64,000 bases of DNA from Shewanella fodinae (GCF_014651955.1 NZ_BMXW01000004.1:124001-188000), one strand, 5' to 3'. Positions 40,281 to 49,071 are shown, numbered from the stretch's first letter. Notes: generated from the sequence alone by a model not told the origin. Made by a program: numbers and translations.

Positions 40281-41468
40281 GTGGACAGGATCAAACTTAA
40301 ACCGGGGCGCGAAAAATCGCTCGATCGCCATCATCCTTGGATATTTTCCAGCGGTATTCACAACATCAAAGGCCAGCCACTTGCCGGTGCCACTGTCGAT
40401 GTGGTGGCACACGATGGGCGTTGGCTGGGGCGTGGTGCCTGGTCACCAGAATCGCAAATCCAAGTGCGTATCTGGAGTTTTGACCGCGAACAAGAGATTG
40501 ACCGGGCATTTTTTCTGCGTCGTATTGAGCGGGCGCAAAAGGCAAGAGATGCGCTAATCGCCCGGCAAGGGCTAACGGGTTATCGTTTGATTGCCGCTGA
40601 GTCTGACGGCCTGCCAGGGATTACCATCGACCGCTACGCTAATGTGCTGGTGTGTCAGCTGTTGTCTGCTGGTGCTGACTATTGGCGCGACACTTTGGTA
40701 TCGGTGCTGGCGGAACTGTATCCAGATTGTGCTATCTATGAACGCTCGGATGTGGATTCCCGTAAAAAAGAGGGGCTAGCGCTGACGACGGGTCTGCTGC
40801 ATGGCGAGTTGCCGCCGATGCCCGTGGTAATTGAGGAAAATGGCGTCAAGATTGCGGTGGATGTTACCACCGGGCACAAGACCGGATTTTATCTGGATCA
40901 ACGTGACAACCGAGCTGTTGCTGCGCGCGCCGTAGCGGGGAAATCTGTGCTTAACTGCTTCTGTTACACCGGCACCTTTGGCGTTTATGCCGCTAAAGGT
41001 GGTGCTGCCAGTATCGAAAATGTCGATGTCTCCTCGCAGGCTTTGGCAACGGCCAAAGCCAATATGGCCCTTAATGGCCTTGATGACAGCCAGGTGCAAT
41101 ACACTGAGGCCGATGTATTCAAATTGTTGCGGCAGTATCGGGATGAAGGGCGGAAATTTGATGTCGTAGTGCTGGATCCTCCTAAATTTGCGGACAACAA
41201 AGCCCAACTACCAGGTGCCTGTCGTGGCTACAAGGATATCAATATGCTGGCAATGCAGTTGTTAGTGCCCGGTGGCACTTTGCTGACATTTTCCTGCTCT
41301 GGTTTGATGCCTGCGGATTTGTTCCAGAAAATCGTGGCCGATGCGGCATTGGATGCTAAACGCGAAGCGCAGTTTACCGAGCGTTTGAGTCAGGCGGCTG
41401 ATCATCCGATTGCAGCTGCCTTCCCCGAAGGCTTTTACCTTAAAGGCCTGGTTGCTACGGTGTGGTAA
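40281..41468 (+). CDS. rlmI: 23S rRNA m5C1962 methyltransferase RlmI
   Basis: 395 residues from GTG 40281. N-terminal PUA-like part: [21 protein letters not shown] at about 5-25, matching the RlmI start. The Rossmann methyltransferase shows [14 protein letters not shown] near 195-208, [18 protein letters not shown] near 222-239 (SAM site), VVLDPPKFA near 294-302 and the catalytic Cys in TFSCSGLM near 336-343. E. coli RlmI has 396 residues. The frame is open up to ATG 40221, which would give a 20-residue extension absent from the family. A perfect hairpin terminator follows. Confidence 0.92.
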   Translation: MDRIKLKPGREKSLDRHHPWIFSSGIHNIKGQPLAGATVDVVAHDGRWLGRGAWSPESQIQVRIWSFDREQEIDRAFFLRRIERAQKARDALIARQGLTGYRLIAAESDGLPGITIDRYANVLVCQLLSAGADYWRDTLVSVLAELYPDCAIYERSDVDSRKKEGLALTTGLLHGELPPMPVVIEENGVKIAVDVTTGHKTGFYLDQRDNRAVAARAVAGKSVLNCFCYTGTFGVYAAKGGAASIENVDVSSQALATAKANMALNGLDDSQVQYTEADVFKLLRQYRDEGRKFDVVVLDPPKFADNKAQLPGACRGYKDINMLAMQLLVPGGTLLTFSCSGLMPADLFQKIVADAALDAKREAQFTERLSQAADHPIAAAFPEGFYLKGLVATVW

Positions 41469-41488
41469 GCGCCAATCGTGATTATCAA

Positions 41489-41525
41489 AATAATAAAGGG
41501 TGAAATTGTCACCCTTTATTATTCC
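41489..41525. terminator. Long hairpin terminator after rlmI
   Basis: AATAATAAAGGGTGA and TCACCCTTTATTATT are perfectly complementary around a 5-base loop, 20 bases after the rlmI stop. The AT-rich base of the stem gives a U-rich 3' side, so it can act on either strand. Confidence 0.8.
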
Positions 41526-41617
41526 TAAAATATGCCATCATCAATGCTGATAATTTATTAGATTTAATTGACGTAATTAATTAATCATTTCACAGAATAA
41601 ACTGGTTTGATAGGGAA

Positions 41618-41638
41618 CACTTTGTAAAACTAAAAGTG
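41618..41638. promoter_or_regulatory. Candidate upstream activator sequence (inverted repeat)
   Basis: CACTTT and AAAGTG flank a 9-base spacer about 200-220 bases before the -24/-12 promoter, a normal range for sigma-54 enhancer sites. Single CACTTT/CACTTC copies recur downstream in the same region (about 41717 and 41742). It is not a match to the XylR consensus I remember, so the assignment is tentative. Confidence 0.3.
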
Positions 41639-41656
41639 GCTCATGAAATGGGTTTT

Positions 41657-41676
41657 TATGTGATGTTTCTCATCTA
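41657..41676. promoter_or_regulatory. Candidate CRP-binding site
   Basis: ATGTGATGTTTCTCATCT matches TGTGA-N6-TCACA at eight of ten half-site positions (left half perfect). CRP control of anaerobic respiration is well known in Shewanella. The site is far upstream of the sigma-54 promoter, so it may act on another promoter or through looping. Confidence 0.42.
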
Positions 41677-41838
41677 ATTATTTATTTTTAATTAGCGATA
41701 TAATATCTAGATCTAACTCACTTCCTATTGTTTTTCTTATGTTTCACTTTTAATAATTACTTTCTCATTATGATAGTTAGTGTTTTATTAATTTAAAATT
41801 AATCATTATATATCAATAAGTTATTAATATATTAAATG

Positions 41839-41854
41839 TGGCACATTTGCTGCC
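41839..41854 (+). promoter_or_regulatory. Sigma-54 (-24/-12) promoter candidate
   Basis: TGGCACATTTGCTGCC has the -24 GG and -12 GC with the obligatory 10-base spacing and a perfect TGGCAC; only the first T of the -12 TTGC differs. It lies about 90-105 bp before the flavin reductase gene, and a sigma-54 activator is encoded at the other end of the same cluster. Confidence 0.7.
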
Positions 41855-41944
41855 TTTACATATTTGTCTCCAGACTAAGTTGTTCAAATACAGATTAATG
41901 TGAATAACTAATTAACTAATAAAAGATGAAATAATGAGGCGAAT

Positions 41945-43474
41945 ATGACACATATTAAAAACGCAACAGATATCTCTAGACGTCATTTCCTTAAGTTTTC
42001 TGGCGCGGCGACAGCAACGTCCGGATTACTATTGGCAGGACTGAGTACTGAAGCAGCTGCACAGAATGTCAGTGTGCCAAAACACTGGGACGAAACCTTT
42101 GACGTAGTAGTTATTGGCAGTGGCTTTGCAGGTCTGTCTGCCGCCATCGAAGCCAGAAAGGCTGGTGCTAACGTTATCGTCCTGGAAAAAATGCCTGTTC
42201 CGGGGGGAAATTCCACCATCAATGGCGGTGGTATGGCCGCAGTGGGCAGTGACGTACAAAAGGCTCATGGCGTTAAAGATTCCGTAGATCTGATGGTCGC
42301 CGATATGTACAAAGCGGGTCTGGGGCTTAACTATCCACAACAGGCGCGGATGGTGGCGGAGAAAAGTAATGAAGCATTTGAGTGGTGCCGCGATTATCTG
42401 GGCGTGAAATTCAAAGATACGCTGGCACATTTTGGGGGCCATGCGGTTCCCCGCACACATACCACGACTATTCAATCCGGTTCCGGCATCGTGCAGCCAA
42501 TGCTCCAAAAATGCGATGAATTGGGCGTGCAACTGCAGAAAAAAGTCTATGTAAAACGGCTGATTGTGGACGGCGAACGGATTGTTGGCTTGGAAGTGAT
42601 CCCTAACTACCGTCAGGGAAAAGAAGATGCCAGTAACACCAAGTTCATCAAAGCCAACAAAGGGGTGGTGATGGCCGCCGGTGGTTTTGCTGCAGACGTG
42701 CTTTATCGCACCACGCAGGATCCACGTCTGACCGCCGAACTGGATACGACTAACCATAAGGGCGCCACTGCCGAATGTCTTAAGGAATTGATCCGTGTTG
42801 GTGGTAATCCTGTTCAGCTTTCCTGGATCCAATTAGGCCCGTGGGCATCACCAGATGAAAAGGGCTTTGGTCTGGCACCTATTTTTGCAGGTTACGCGGC
42901 CTACCCCAATGGCATCATGGTGGATCCACAAACCGGCAAGCGTTTTGTTAACGAACTTGCAGATCGTAAGATCCGCGCCGATGCCATCATTAAGACCGGG
43001 CATCCGGCCATTGGTATTTGCGATGAAGTGGGGATGCAGCCTGCCAAGCATGTAATGGACAAGTTGCTGGAGCGTGGGGTAGTACATAAATTCAATACCC
43101 TTAACGAGCTGGCGGCATTCTACAAGATCCCCGAAGCCGAACTGTTAGCTCAGGCGGAGCGCTACAACCGCTTTGTGGCACAGGGCAAAGACAGTGAATT
43201 CTCCAAACCATTCGATATGGGACAAAAAACGCTGGGCCAAGCACCTTTCTATGGTGTGCGTTTCTGGCCTAAAGCGCATCACACCATGGGCGGCATTGAG
43301 ATCGATACCCAGGCGCGTGTGGTCAACATTGAAACCCGCAAACCTATTCCTGGCCTTTACGCCGCTGGCGAAATCACCGGAGGCACTCATGGGGCCTGTC
43401 GTTTAGGCACGGTTGCAATACCGGATTGCATTGTTTTTGGTCGTATCGCCGGACAGCAGGTTGTCAAGGCGTAA
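41945..43474 (+). CDS. Tat-exported flavin reductase of the fumarate/acrylate reductase (flavocytochrome c) family
   Basis: 509 residues. Tat signal SRRHFLKFSGAATATSG at 11-27, cleavage near EAAAQ. FAD site VVVIGSGFAGLSAAIEARKAG at about 55-75, then PGGNSTINGGGMAA. The active site keeps the candidate proton-donor Arg341 (ADRK), His446 in HHTMGG and Arg486 in ACRLGT; the last two are 40 residues apart, as in Fcc3. The fumarate-binding His of Fcc3 (IQxHPT) is replaced by Gly298 in IQLGPW, arguing for a substrate other than fumarate. There is no heme domain; electrons probably come from the tetraheme protein encoded two genes downstream. This resembles split methacrylate-type reductases. Candidate substrates: methacrylate, cinnamate, caffeate or similar. 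Confidence 0.87.
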   Translation: MTHIKNATDISRRHFLKFSGAATATSGLLLAGLSTEAAAQNVSVPKHWDETFDVVVIGSGFAGLSAAIEARKAGANVIVLEKMPVPGGNSTINGGGMAAVGSDVQKAHGVKDSVDLMVADMYKAGLGLNYPQQARMVAEKSNEAFEWCRDYLGVKFKDTLAHFGGHAVPRTHTTTIQSGSGIVQPMLQKCDELGVQLQKKVYVKRLIVDGERIVGLEVIPNYRQGKEDASNTKFIKANKGVVMAAGGFAADVLYRTTQDPRLTAELDTTNHKGATAECLKELIRVGGNPVQLSWIQLGPWASPDEKGFGLAPIFAGYAAYPNGIMVDPQTGKRFVNELADRKIRADAIIKTGHPAIGICDEVGMQPAKHVMDKLLERGVVHKFNTLNELAAFYKIPEAELLAQAERYNRFVAQGKDSEFSKPFDMGQKTLGQAPFYGVRFWPKAHHTMGGIEIDTQARVVNIETRKPIPGLYAAGEITGGTHGACRLGTVAIPDCIVFGRIAGQQVVKA

Positions 43475-43529
43475 GGCATTTTGCCCGGTGCTCGCGCCGG
43501 GCACTCTTCTGGATTTGGGGAATTTACAA

Positions 43530-44735
43530 ATGAAAACAACTATCGCTAATTTACGTGTAAAGACTGTTGCAGCTGCCATCAGCGCGACTATGGTACTTGC
43601 CTGCAGCAGCGCCAGTGCTATGGATTTTGATGTCAATGGCACTAAGCTCACCTTTGGTGGCTATGCCAAAATGATGGTGATTTATGATACTGACGGTACG
43701 GTAACTGCACCTTATAACGGTGACCTTTACAGCGTTTACTCAACGCCGATTGATGGCACCGCCAATGCAGACAAAACCGATCTGGACATGACCGCCAGAG
43801 AAAGCCGACTGTTTGTAAAAACGGCAACAGAAACGGAATACGGTACTCTGACCTCTCATATCGAGGGCGATTTCTTTGCAGATATCGATGCTGATGGTCC
43901 TACCTGGTCTAACAGCAATGGTTTCCGTATTCGTCATGCCTATATGAAGCTACAAAACGGTAAACAGTCCATTTTAGCTGGGCAGACTTGGTCCAACTTT
44001 ATGGATTTTGCCGGCATTATGCCATCGATGGACTTTTCATCAGACGCAGGTAACCCCTTTGTCCGTCAGCCACAGGTGCGTTACCAATACGATTTTGCGC
44101 CAGGAAACTACGCGTCCGTCAGTTTGGAAAACCCATCATTAGGTTTCTGTAACGCCGGACCGGCAGTGTTTGTTAATAGTGGATCTTCGGAAGATAAACT
44201 GCCAGACATGGTTGTGAAATACTTTTACGGCAATAAGACCTTTACCGTGTCGCCTCGAGCCGTGTTAAGACGATTCGAGATAGATGGTCAATCTGCATTT
44301 GGCTATGGTTTGGCCTTGAATACCAGCGTGAAATTCGGCGCTGGCCACAAAGCGGTACTTGGCATGATGTATGGCGATGGTATCGGCCGTTATGCGGGAC
44401 TGGGTTTTAATGCTGGGGCTGGATTAACCACCGCAAATGATATTGAAACCTTGAAATTCAAAAGCATCATGGGTGGGGTGATCCTGGCGCTGAGCGATGA
44501 TGTCAGTTGGACCGTTGGTGCGGGTTATTCAAAACAGGATGAAGAAGGATATGACATCGGTGCGTTGACCGCTATCGCCAATAAGACCGCGTTTTCCTGG
44601 CACAGCAATCTTTATTGGGATATTACCAAACAGCTGCAATACGCTGTTGGGGTGATGTCCGGTAAAGTGGAAAACATGGCTGGGGATGAAGGCGATATGA
44701 CGCGCTTCCAGACCTATATCAAGTATTCATTTTAA
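43530..44735 (+). CDS. Outer-membrane porin, DcaP-like
   Basis: 401 residues from ATG 43530. Signal peptide at 1-31, ending SSASA. The mature protein begins MDFDVNGTKLTFGGYAKMMVIYDTDG, very like DcaP-type trimeric porins, which admit dicarboxylic and aromatic acids. Alternating strands run through the protein (RESRLFVKTATETEYGTLTSHIEGDFF; NGFRIRHAYMKLQNGKQSILAGQTWSNFMDF) and it ends in Phe (TYIKYSF), as required for barrel assembly. The gene lies 55 bp after the reductase gene, so it probably admits the reductase substrate. Confidence 0.88.
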   Translation: MKTTIANLRVKTVAAAISATMVLACSSASAMDFDVNGTKLTFGGYAKMMVIYDTDGTVTAPYNGDLYSVYSTPIDGTANADKTDLDMTARESRLFVKTATETEYGTLTSHIEGDFFADIDADGPTWSNSNGFRIRHAYMKLQNGKQSILAGQTWSNFMDFAGIMPSMDFSSDAGNPFVRQPQVRYQYDFAPGNYASVSLENPSLGFCNAGPAVFVNSGSSEDKLPDMVVKYFYGNKTFTVSPRAVLRRFEIDGQSAFGYGLALNTSVKFGAGHKAVLGMMYGDGIGRYAGLGFNAGAGLTTANDIETLKFKSIMGGVILALSDDVSWTVGAGYSKQDEEGYDIGALTAIANKTAFSWHSNLYWDITKQLQYAVGVMSGKVENMAGDEGDMTRFQTYIKYSF

Positions 44736-44766
44736 TACCATCGCTGCTTTAGACGGGTAATTAACC

Positions 44767-45099
44767 ATGTGTAAATTGATCTTGAAAGCGGCGTTGGTCA
44801 TGACTGCGATTGTGGGAATCCAGGCATTTGCAGCCAATACCATGAAACCGCATCATCAAGCCGCTGGGTTGAAATGTAATAGTTGTCATGCGACGACACC
44901 ATTTCAAGCAGTATCGACGGATCAGTGTGTGCAATGCCATCAGTTGCCCCAGAAAAAGACGGATTATCATGGGGCACCCGATAAGCACGATTCGCCACAC
45001 TATGGCCCAACGTTGGATTGCGATAACTGCCACCACGAACACGAGGCGTCAGAAAACTATTGCAACAACTGTCATGACTTTGATTTTAAAGTGCCATAA
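44767..45099 (+). CDS. Periplasmic tetraheme cytochrome c
   Basis: 110 residues. Signal peptide at 1-22 (LILKAALVMTAIVGIQAFA), then four CxxCH heme motifs: CNSCH, CVQCH, CDNCH and CNNCH, with extra His residues (KPHHQAAG, YHGAPDKHDSPHYG, HHEHEASE) for bis-His ligation. Size and motif spacing resemble the heme domain of flavocytochrome c3 and small tetraheme cytochromes. Lying directly after the reductase and porin genes, it is the likely electron donor to the flavin protein, fed from CymA-type quinol dehydrogenases encoded elsewhere. A strong terminator follows. Confidence 0.93.
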   Translation: MCKLILKAALVMTAIVGIQAFAANTMKPHHQAAGLKCNSCHATTPFQAVSTDQCVQCHQLPQKKTDYHGAPDKHDSPHYGPTLDCDNCHHEHEASENYCNNCHDFDFKVP

Positions 45100-45119
45100 C
45101 CCCTGAACAGGGTGTCGTC

Positions 45120-45158
45120 AATATTCCCGCCTGTTGCTCCCGGGCGGGAATATTTTTT
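45120..45158 (+). terminator. Terminator of the reductase-porin-cytochrome operon
   Basis: AATATTCCCGCC and GGCGGGAATATT form a perfect 12-bp stem with an 11-base loop and a following T run, 20 bases after the cytochrome stop codon. Confidence 0.92.
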
Positions 45159-45244
45159 AACACAGTATTAATTGAAGACAGTCACGGCGTTTTTTGGGCG
45201 GCTGACATATATTGGCAATACACCATCCGTATGTGGAAATAAGC

Positions 45245-46930
45245 ATGAATACCTCAGAACTTGATCTAAGGGAGTTGTTGTCTTTTAAACCCAGGGGTGG
45301 TGCCATCAGTTTTCTTGGGCAGCGCATGTATCTGACGGATCTGTTTTCCCATGGTTTGCAGCAGATGGAGCTATGTCGCACGCTGGGACCGGAAATCACG
45401 CAATCGATCATCGTTCGTGCTGGTTTTTCTAAAGGATGGCTGGTCGCCGAACGTATAAAAAGACAGATGCCCGACGCTTGGGCGGAAGCCCGTAAAGGCA
45501 AACTCGGGCCATTGCTCTGCTCTATGTATGGTTTTGGTGAAGTGTTGAGTAGTCAGCGCCGAGATGGTATTCAAGCTACCCCGTTGGTGGAAACCTATTT
45601 TATCAGCCTGTATGAAGCAGAACAGCACTTACGCATGCATGGTTTGAGCAACGTCCCCGTATGTTGGGAGCAGATAGGATTTGCCAGTGGTTATGTTTCC
45701 AATCTTGAAGGCCGAACGGTGTACTTTATTGAGGATGAATGTCAGGCCAAAGGCGACAGTTATTGTCATCTACGGGGAAATTATCTGGAACAGTGGGGGG
45801 AGGAAATTACGCCCTATCTGCCAGTATACAGTGGTATCTGTAATGAAACTGTGGCGACCCAACTAGCCGACGTGTTGCGATCGGATGAGGCATTGCCGCG
45901 CAATATGCAAGACAAGATCAACCTGTCATTAAAACTGACATCTATTGAGGACGGTTATCCTGTTTCCAACAGCTATGCCATGCGTAGCTTACTGGAGATG
46001 GCGATAAATGTTGCCAAAGTGCCCACTTCTGTTCTTATCACCGGTGAAAGCGGCGTGGGTAAAGAGAAGCTGGTGCAATATATCCACAAAAATTCACCGA
46101 GAAGTGATAAGCCTTTAGTGGCAATAAACTGTGGAGCGCTGAATGAAACACTGCTTGAAAATGAGTTGTTTGGCCATGTGCGCGGCGCATTTACCGGGGC
46201 CGATTGCAGTAAGAGTGGTTTGATAGAAGCCGCTGACGGCGGTACTTTATTTCTGGACGAAGTGGCTGAGCTGTCTCCCGCCACTCAAGTGAAATTACTG
46301 CGGGTGCTGCAGGAAAAAGAAGTACGCAGACTCGGAGATACCGAGACTAACCATGTCGATGTGCGGATCATCTCCGCTACTAATAAAAGTTTGGAAGCGG
46401 CAGTAGAAGCCGGCGAGTTCCGACAGGATCTATACTATCGTCTGAAGGTGATCGAGCTCAATATTCCGCCGTTACGTGAGCGAACGGAAGATATTTTACC
46501 TCTGAGCCGCTACTTCCTGATGAAATTCAATCAAGAGCTAGGTAAGAGCCATACTGGATTTCATTATAAGACCGCTGACTTATTGCTGAGCCATAACTGG
46601 CCGGGAAATGTCCGAGAACTGGTGAATGCTATCGAGCGCGCCGTGGTTCTCAGTGCCGGACCACAGATAATGCCGGAAGACCTGCCTCACGAAATTCGTG
46701 ACACTTTATGCCTGCCGTCAGTTGCTGGTGATATCCGGGCGCTACACGAAGTGGAGAAAGATTACATCTTGGCGGTGCTGGAAAAACTCGATAACAACAA
46801 GACGCAAGCCGCTGAAAAACTGGGAATGAGCCTGGCAACGCTGTATCGCAAACTTAAAGAATACGGGGCGCTGCAAATCGCGATCTGTTCGTGGCTTTAC
46901 TCCATCGCCGCCATTTTACCGGGAGTTTAA
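45245..46930 (+). CDS. Sigma-54 activator, XylR/DmpR/PoxR class (aromatic-sensing)
   Basis: 561 residues. The N-terminal sensor (1-110; SFKPRGGAISFLGQRMYLTDLFSHGLQQME) matches XylR_N. The V4R part (about 115-180) has Cys140, Glu163, Cys166 and Cys174, the same 23-3-8 spacing as the zinc ligands known in PoxR. The AAA+ domain has Walker A GESGVGKE, GAFTGA for sigma-54 contact and LFLDEV; a Fis-type helix-turn-helix ends the protein (NKTQAAEKLGMSLATLYRKLKEYG). ATG 45245 was preferred over 45212, with GGAAATAAGC upstream. The class is activated by aromatic compounds binding the V4R/XylR_N pocket. It probably drives the -24/-12 promoter at 41839. Confidence 0.92.
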   Translation: MNTSELDLRELLSFKPRGGAISFLGQRMYLTDLFSHGLQQMELCRTLGPEITQSIIVRAGFSKGWLVAERIKRQMPDAWAEARKGKLGPLLCSMYGFGEVLSSQRRDGIQATPLVETYFISLYEAEQHLRMHGLSNVPVCWEQIGFASGYVSNLEGRTVYFIEDECQAKGDSYCHLRGNYLEQWGEEITPYLPVYSGICNETVATQLADVLRSDEALPRNMQDKINLSLKLTSIEDGYPVSNSYAMRSLLEMAINVAKVPTSVLITGESGVGKEKLVQYIHKNSPRSDKPLVAINCGALNETLLENELFGHVRGAFTGADCSKSGLIEAADGGTLFLDEVAELSPATQVKLLRVLQEKEVRRLGDTETNHVDVRIISATNKSLEAAVEAGEFRQDLYYRLKVIELNIPPLRERTEDILPLSRYFLMKFNQELGKSHTGFHYKTADLLLSHNWPGNVRELVNAIERAVVLSAGPQIMPEDLPHEIRDTLCLPSVAGDIRALHEVEKDYILAVLEKLDNNKTQAAEKLGMSLATLYRKLKEYGALQIAICSWLYSIAAILPGV

Positions 46931-47185
46931 TCAGCTAAATGGGCTGAACAGTGTTGTTAATAAGACTTCCGTTCAGTCATCAACGTGAGCGTCAACGCAG
47001 CTCGCAACACGTGAATTGCAAGTCCATCTGATCATAGGATTTGGAGTAGCCACGGCCGTTGCTCAGTGCTTTAATCTGCTGTGGTTGACGCAGATCATCC
47101 ATTCAGCGGCGCGTTGTGCTAGCCTGCGCATCATGGCTGTTTCCGGCCAGCAGAGAACATCCTCTTTCCCTAAGGTAAAAATAAC

Positions 47186-48502
47186 ATGTCTAATCATAAG
47201 CCTTCGCTGATAGGCTGGCTCTGGAGCCGTTGGCAACGTCTGCCGTTATGGCTGCAGATCCTGGCAGGGATGTCGCTGGGTATTGTTGTCGGTCAGTTGT
47301 TGGGTGAACGCGCTGACTACCTCAAACCTATCGGCACCCTGTTTGTAAACACCATTAAAATGCTGATTGTGCCCTTGGTATTCTGCTCGCTGATCGTCGG
47401 AGTCACCTCGATGCAAGATACCAGCAAGATGGGGCGTATTGGCTTTAAATCGTTTGCGTTTTATCTGGCGACAACCTCCATAGCTATCTCATTAGGCTTA
47501 TTGGTGGGGGCCTTAATGGCTCCCGGCGAAGGTCTGCCATTAGCTGCACATGCAGTCGCGGCTGACAGTAAACCCGTTCCTTCGATTATGGAAACCCTGA
47601 TCAATATCGTACCAACCAACCCGGTGGCGGCACTGGCCGATGGGCAAATACTGCAAGTGATTGTTTTTGCCGTGGCATTGGGCGTGGCGTTAGTACTGAT
47701 TGGTGAGCATGGTAAACCCGCTATTCAGGTGTTTGAGAGCCTAGCCGAAGCCATGTACAAACTGACGGATATGGTGATGAAACTGGCTCCCTACGGTGTG
47801 TTTGGCTTGATGGCGTGGGTTTCTGGGAAATATGGTATGCAGATGTTGCTGCCATTGCTGAAAGTGATCGTTGCAGTATATCTGGGTTGCATCTTGCACG
47901 TATTGGGTTTTTACAGCATCGTGCTGAGTGTCTTTGCCCGTCTCAACCCGTTACAGTTTTTCAAAGGTGTCAGCAATGCGCTGGCAGTGGCTTTTACCAC
48001 ATCCAGTTCTGCCGGTACTTTGCCCGTCAGCATGAAGTGCGCCAGCGAGTATCTTGGGGTGAATAAAAAGATCTCCAGTTTTGTATTACCACTGGGGGCA
48101 ACCATTAACATGGATGGAACTGCCTTGTACCAAGGGGTGACGGCGCTGTTTGTCGCACAGGCATTTGGCGTGGATCTAACCTGGGTTGACTATGCCACCA
48201 TTGTATTGACCGCAACCTTAGCGTCTATTGGCACCGCAGGTGTTCCTGGTGCCGGTCTGGTGATGTTGACGCTGGTGCTTAATTCGGTGGGGTTACCGCT
48301 GGAAGGGGTGGCGTTGATTGCGGGTATTGACCGAATTCTTGATATGGCACGGACGGTCGTGAATGTGGCTGGCGATCTAGTGGCAACGACAGTGATTGCC
48401 AAATCTGAAAATGAACTGGATCTGGCGCATTACAATGCGGATTTACAGCAAAGTGCGCGCATTGCAGAACAGAATGCCGCATCGGAGCAGCAGACAGAAT
48501 GA
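47186..48502 (+). CDS. Dicarboxylate/amino acid:cation symporter (DAACS family)
   Basis: 438 residues, eight or so membrane helices with two re-entrant loops. WLQILAGMSLGIVVGQLLG at 24-42, KMLIVPLVFCSLIVGVTSM near 64-82, the serine-rich loop TTSSSAGTLPVSMKC near 271-285, NMDGTALYQGVTALFVAQ near 309-326 and GIDRILDMARTVVNVAGD near 385-402 are the conserved parts of GltP/DctA proteins. The N-terminus and length fit bacterial glutamate/C4-dicarboxylate carriers. It stands alone behind the aromatic regulator; whether it belongs to that system is not shown by any shared promoter I can see. Confidence 0.93.
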   Translation: MSNHKPSLIGWLWSRWQRLPLWLQILAGMSLGIVVGQLLGERADYLKPIGTLFVNTIKMLIVPLVFCSLIVGVTSMQDTSKMGRIGFKSFAFYLATTSIAISLGLLVGALMAPGEGLPLAAHAVAADSKPVPSIMETLINIVPTNPVAALADGQILQVIVFAVALGVALVLIGEHGKPAIQVFESLAEAMYKLTDMVMKLAPYGVFGLMAWVSGKYGMQMLLPLLKVIVAVYLGCILHVLGFYSIVLSVFARLNPLQFFKGVSNALAVAFTTSSSAGTLPVSMKCASEYLGVNKKISSFVLPLGATINMDGTALYQGVTALFVAQAFGVDLTWVDYATIVLTATLASIGTAGVPGAGLVMLTLVLNSVGLPLEGVALIAGIDRILDMARTVVNVAGDLVATTVIAKSENELDLAHYNADLQQSARIAEQNAASEQQTE

Positions 48503-48521
48503 TGCATAAATCAGCGGCAAG

Positions 48522-48932
48522 TTAGTTGCGCTTTAAGGTCAGTAGTGAGTTGTCATGACTATCAACAAGCAACAGTTTGCCGTTTTTAATGACGGCTTTA
48601 GTAACCAGAGGTAGCAGTTGCATGACTTGCTGCTCTTGTTGCATTAGTTCATCGACACAGGCTTTCATGGTGCTTGCAGCCGGGCTGATTCGCAGTTGTT
48701 GCCCATTGAGCTGATAACTCCCTGAGAAATAGTTACAGCTGTTATTGCCACTAAGCTGATTTTTGGCGTTAAAGGTGAGCTGCGCTGGGCTAAAATCGAC
48801 CACTGGCCGCTCTTGCAGCTGTTCTATGTGCCAGCGGCCCAATAGGGATGCGCTAGTGACTGGTATCGCTGTCATTGACTGACATGCACTAAGCGACAGC
48901 AGCCCCAGCGCTAACAAGGTGGGTTTTCGCAT
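48522..48932 (-). CDS. META domain (HslJ-like) lipoprotein
   Basis: 136 residues. Lipoprotein signal with LSLSAC at about 12-17. The body matches the META domain: SLLGRWHIEQLQERPVVDFSPAQLTFNAKNQLSGNNSCNYFSGSYQLNGQQLRISP at 29-84, then MKACVDELMQQEQQVMQLL. HslJ proteins influence novobiocin resistance and heat response in E. coli; biochemical role unknown. Isolated, convergent with the symporter. Confidence 0.88.
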   Translation of the reverse strand: MRKPTLLALGLLSLSACQSMTAIPVTSASLLGRWHIEQLQERPVVDFSPAQLTFNAKNQLSGNNSCNYFSGSYQLNGQQLRISPAASTMKACVDELMQQEQQVMQLLPLVTKAVIKNGKLLLVDSHDNSLLTLKRN

Positions 48933-49071
48933 TCAACGGTTCCATTAGAGTATTGACGCAGAAGTGTGACAATTTTTGCGGGAGAAATGAAGTTCAGCCT
49001 GCTGTTAACCGTATATAGGTTACGGGATATCGGGCGATGTTAGCTTGGCGTGAACATCGCCCACAAAAATG

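Larger units (their letters stand above)
41469..41944. other. AT-rich regulatory region before the flavin reductase operon
   Basis: 476 bases with strikingly low GC compared with the genes around it. It holds, in order, the rlmI terminator hairpin, a CACTTT/AAAGTG inverted repeat (41618-41638), a CRP-like site (41657-41676) and a sigma-54 promoter candidate (41839-41854). No open frame is credible. The composition suits strongly regulated transcription and perhaps silencing by H-NS-like proteins. Confidence 0.6.

Noticed and set aside
46931..47185. Sigma-54 promoter before the symporter gene
   Set aside because: The best GG-N10-GC match (TTGGAGTAGCCACGGCC) lacks the conserved TGGCAC and TTGC bases.
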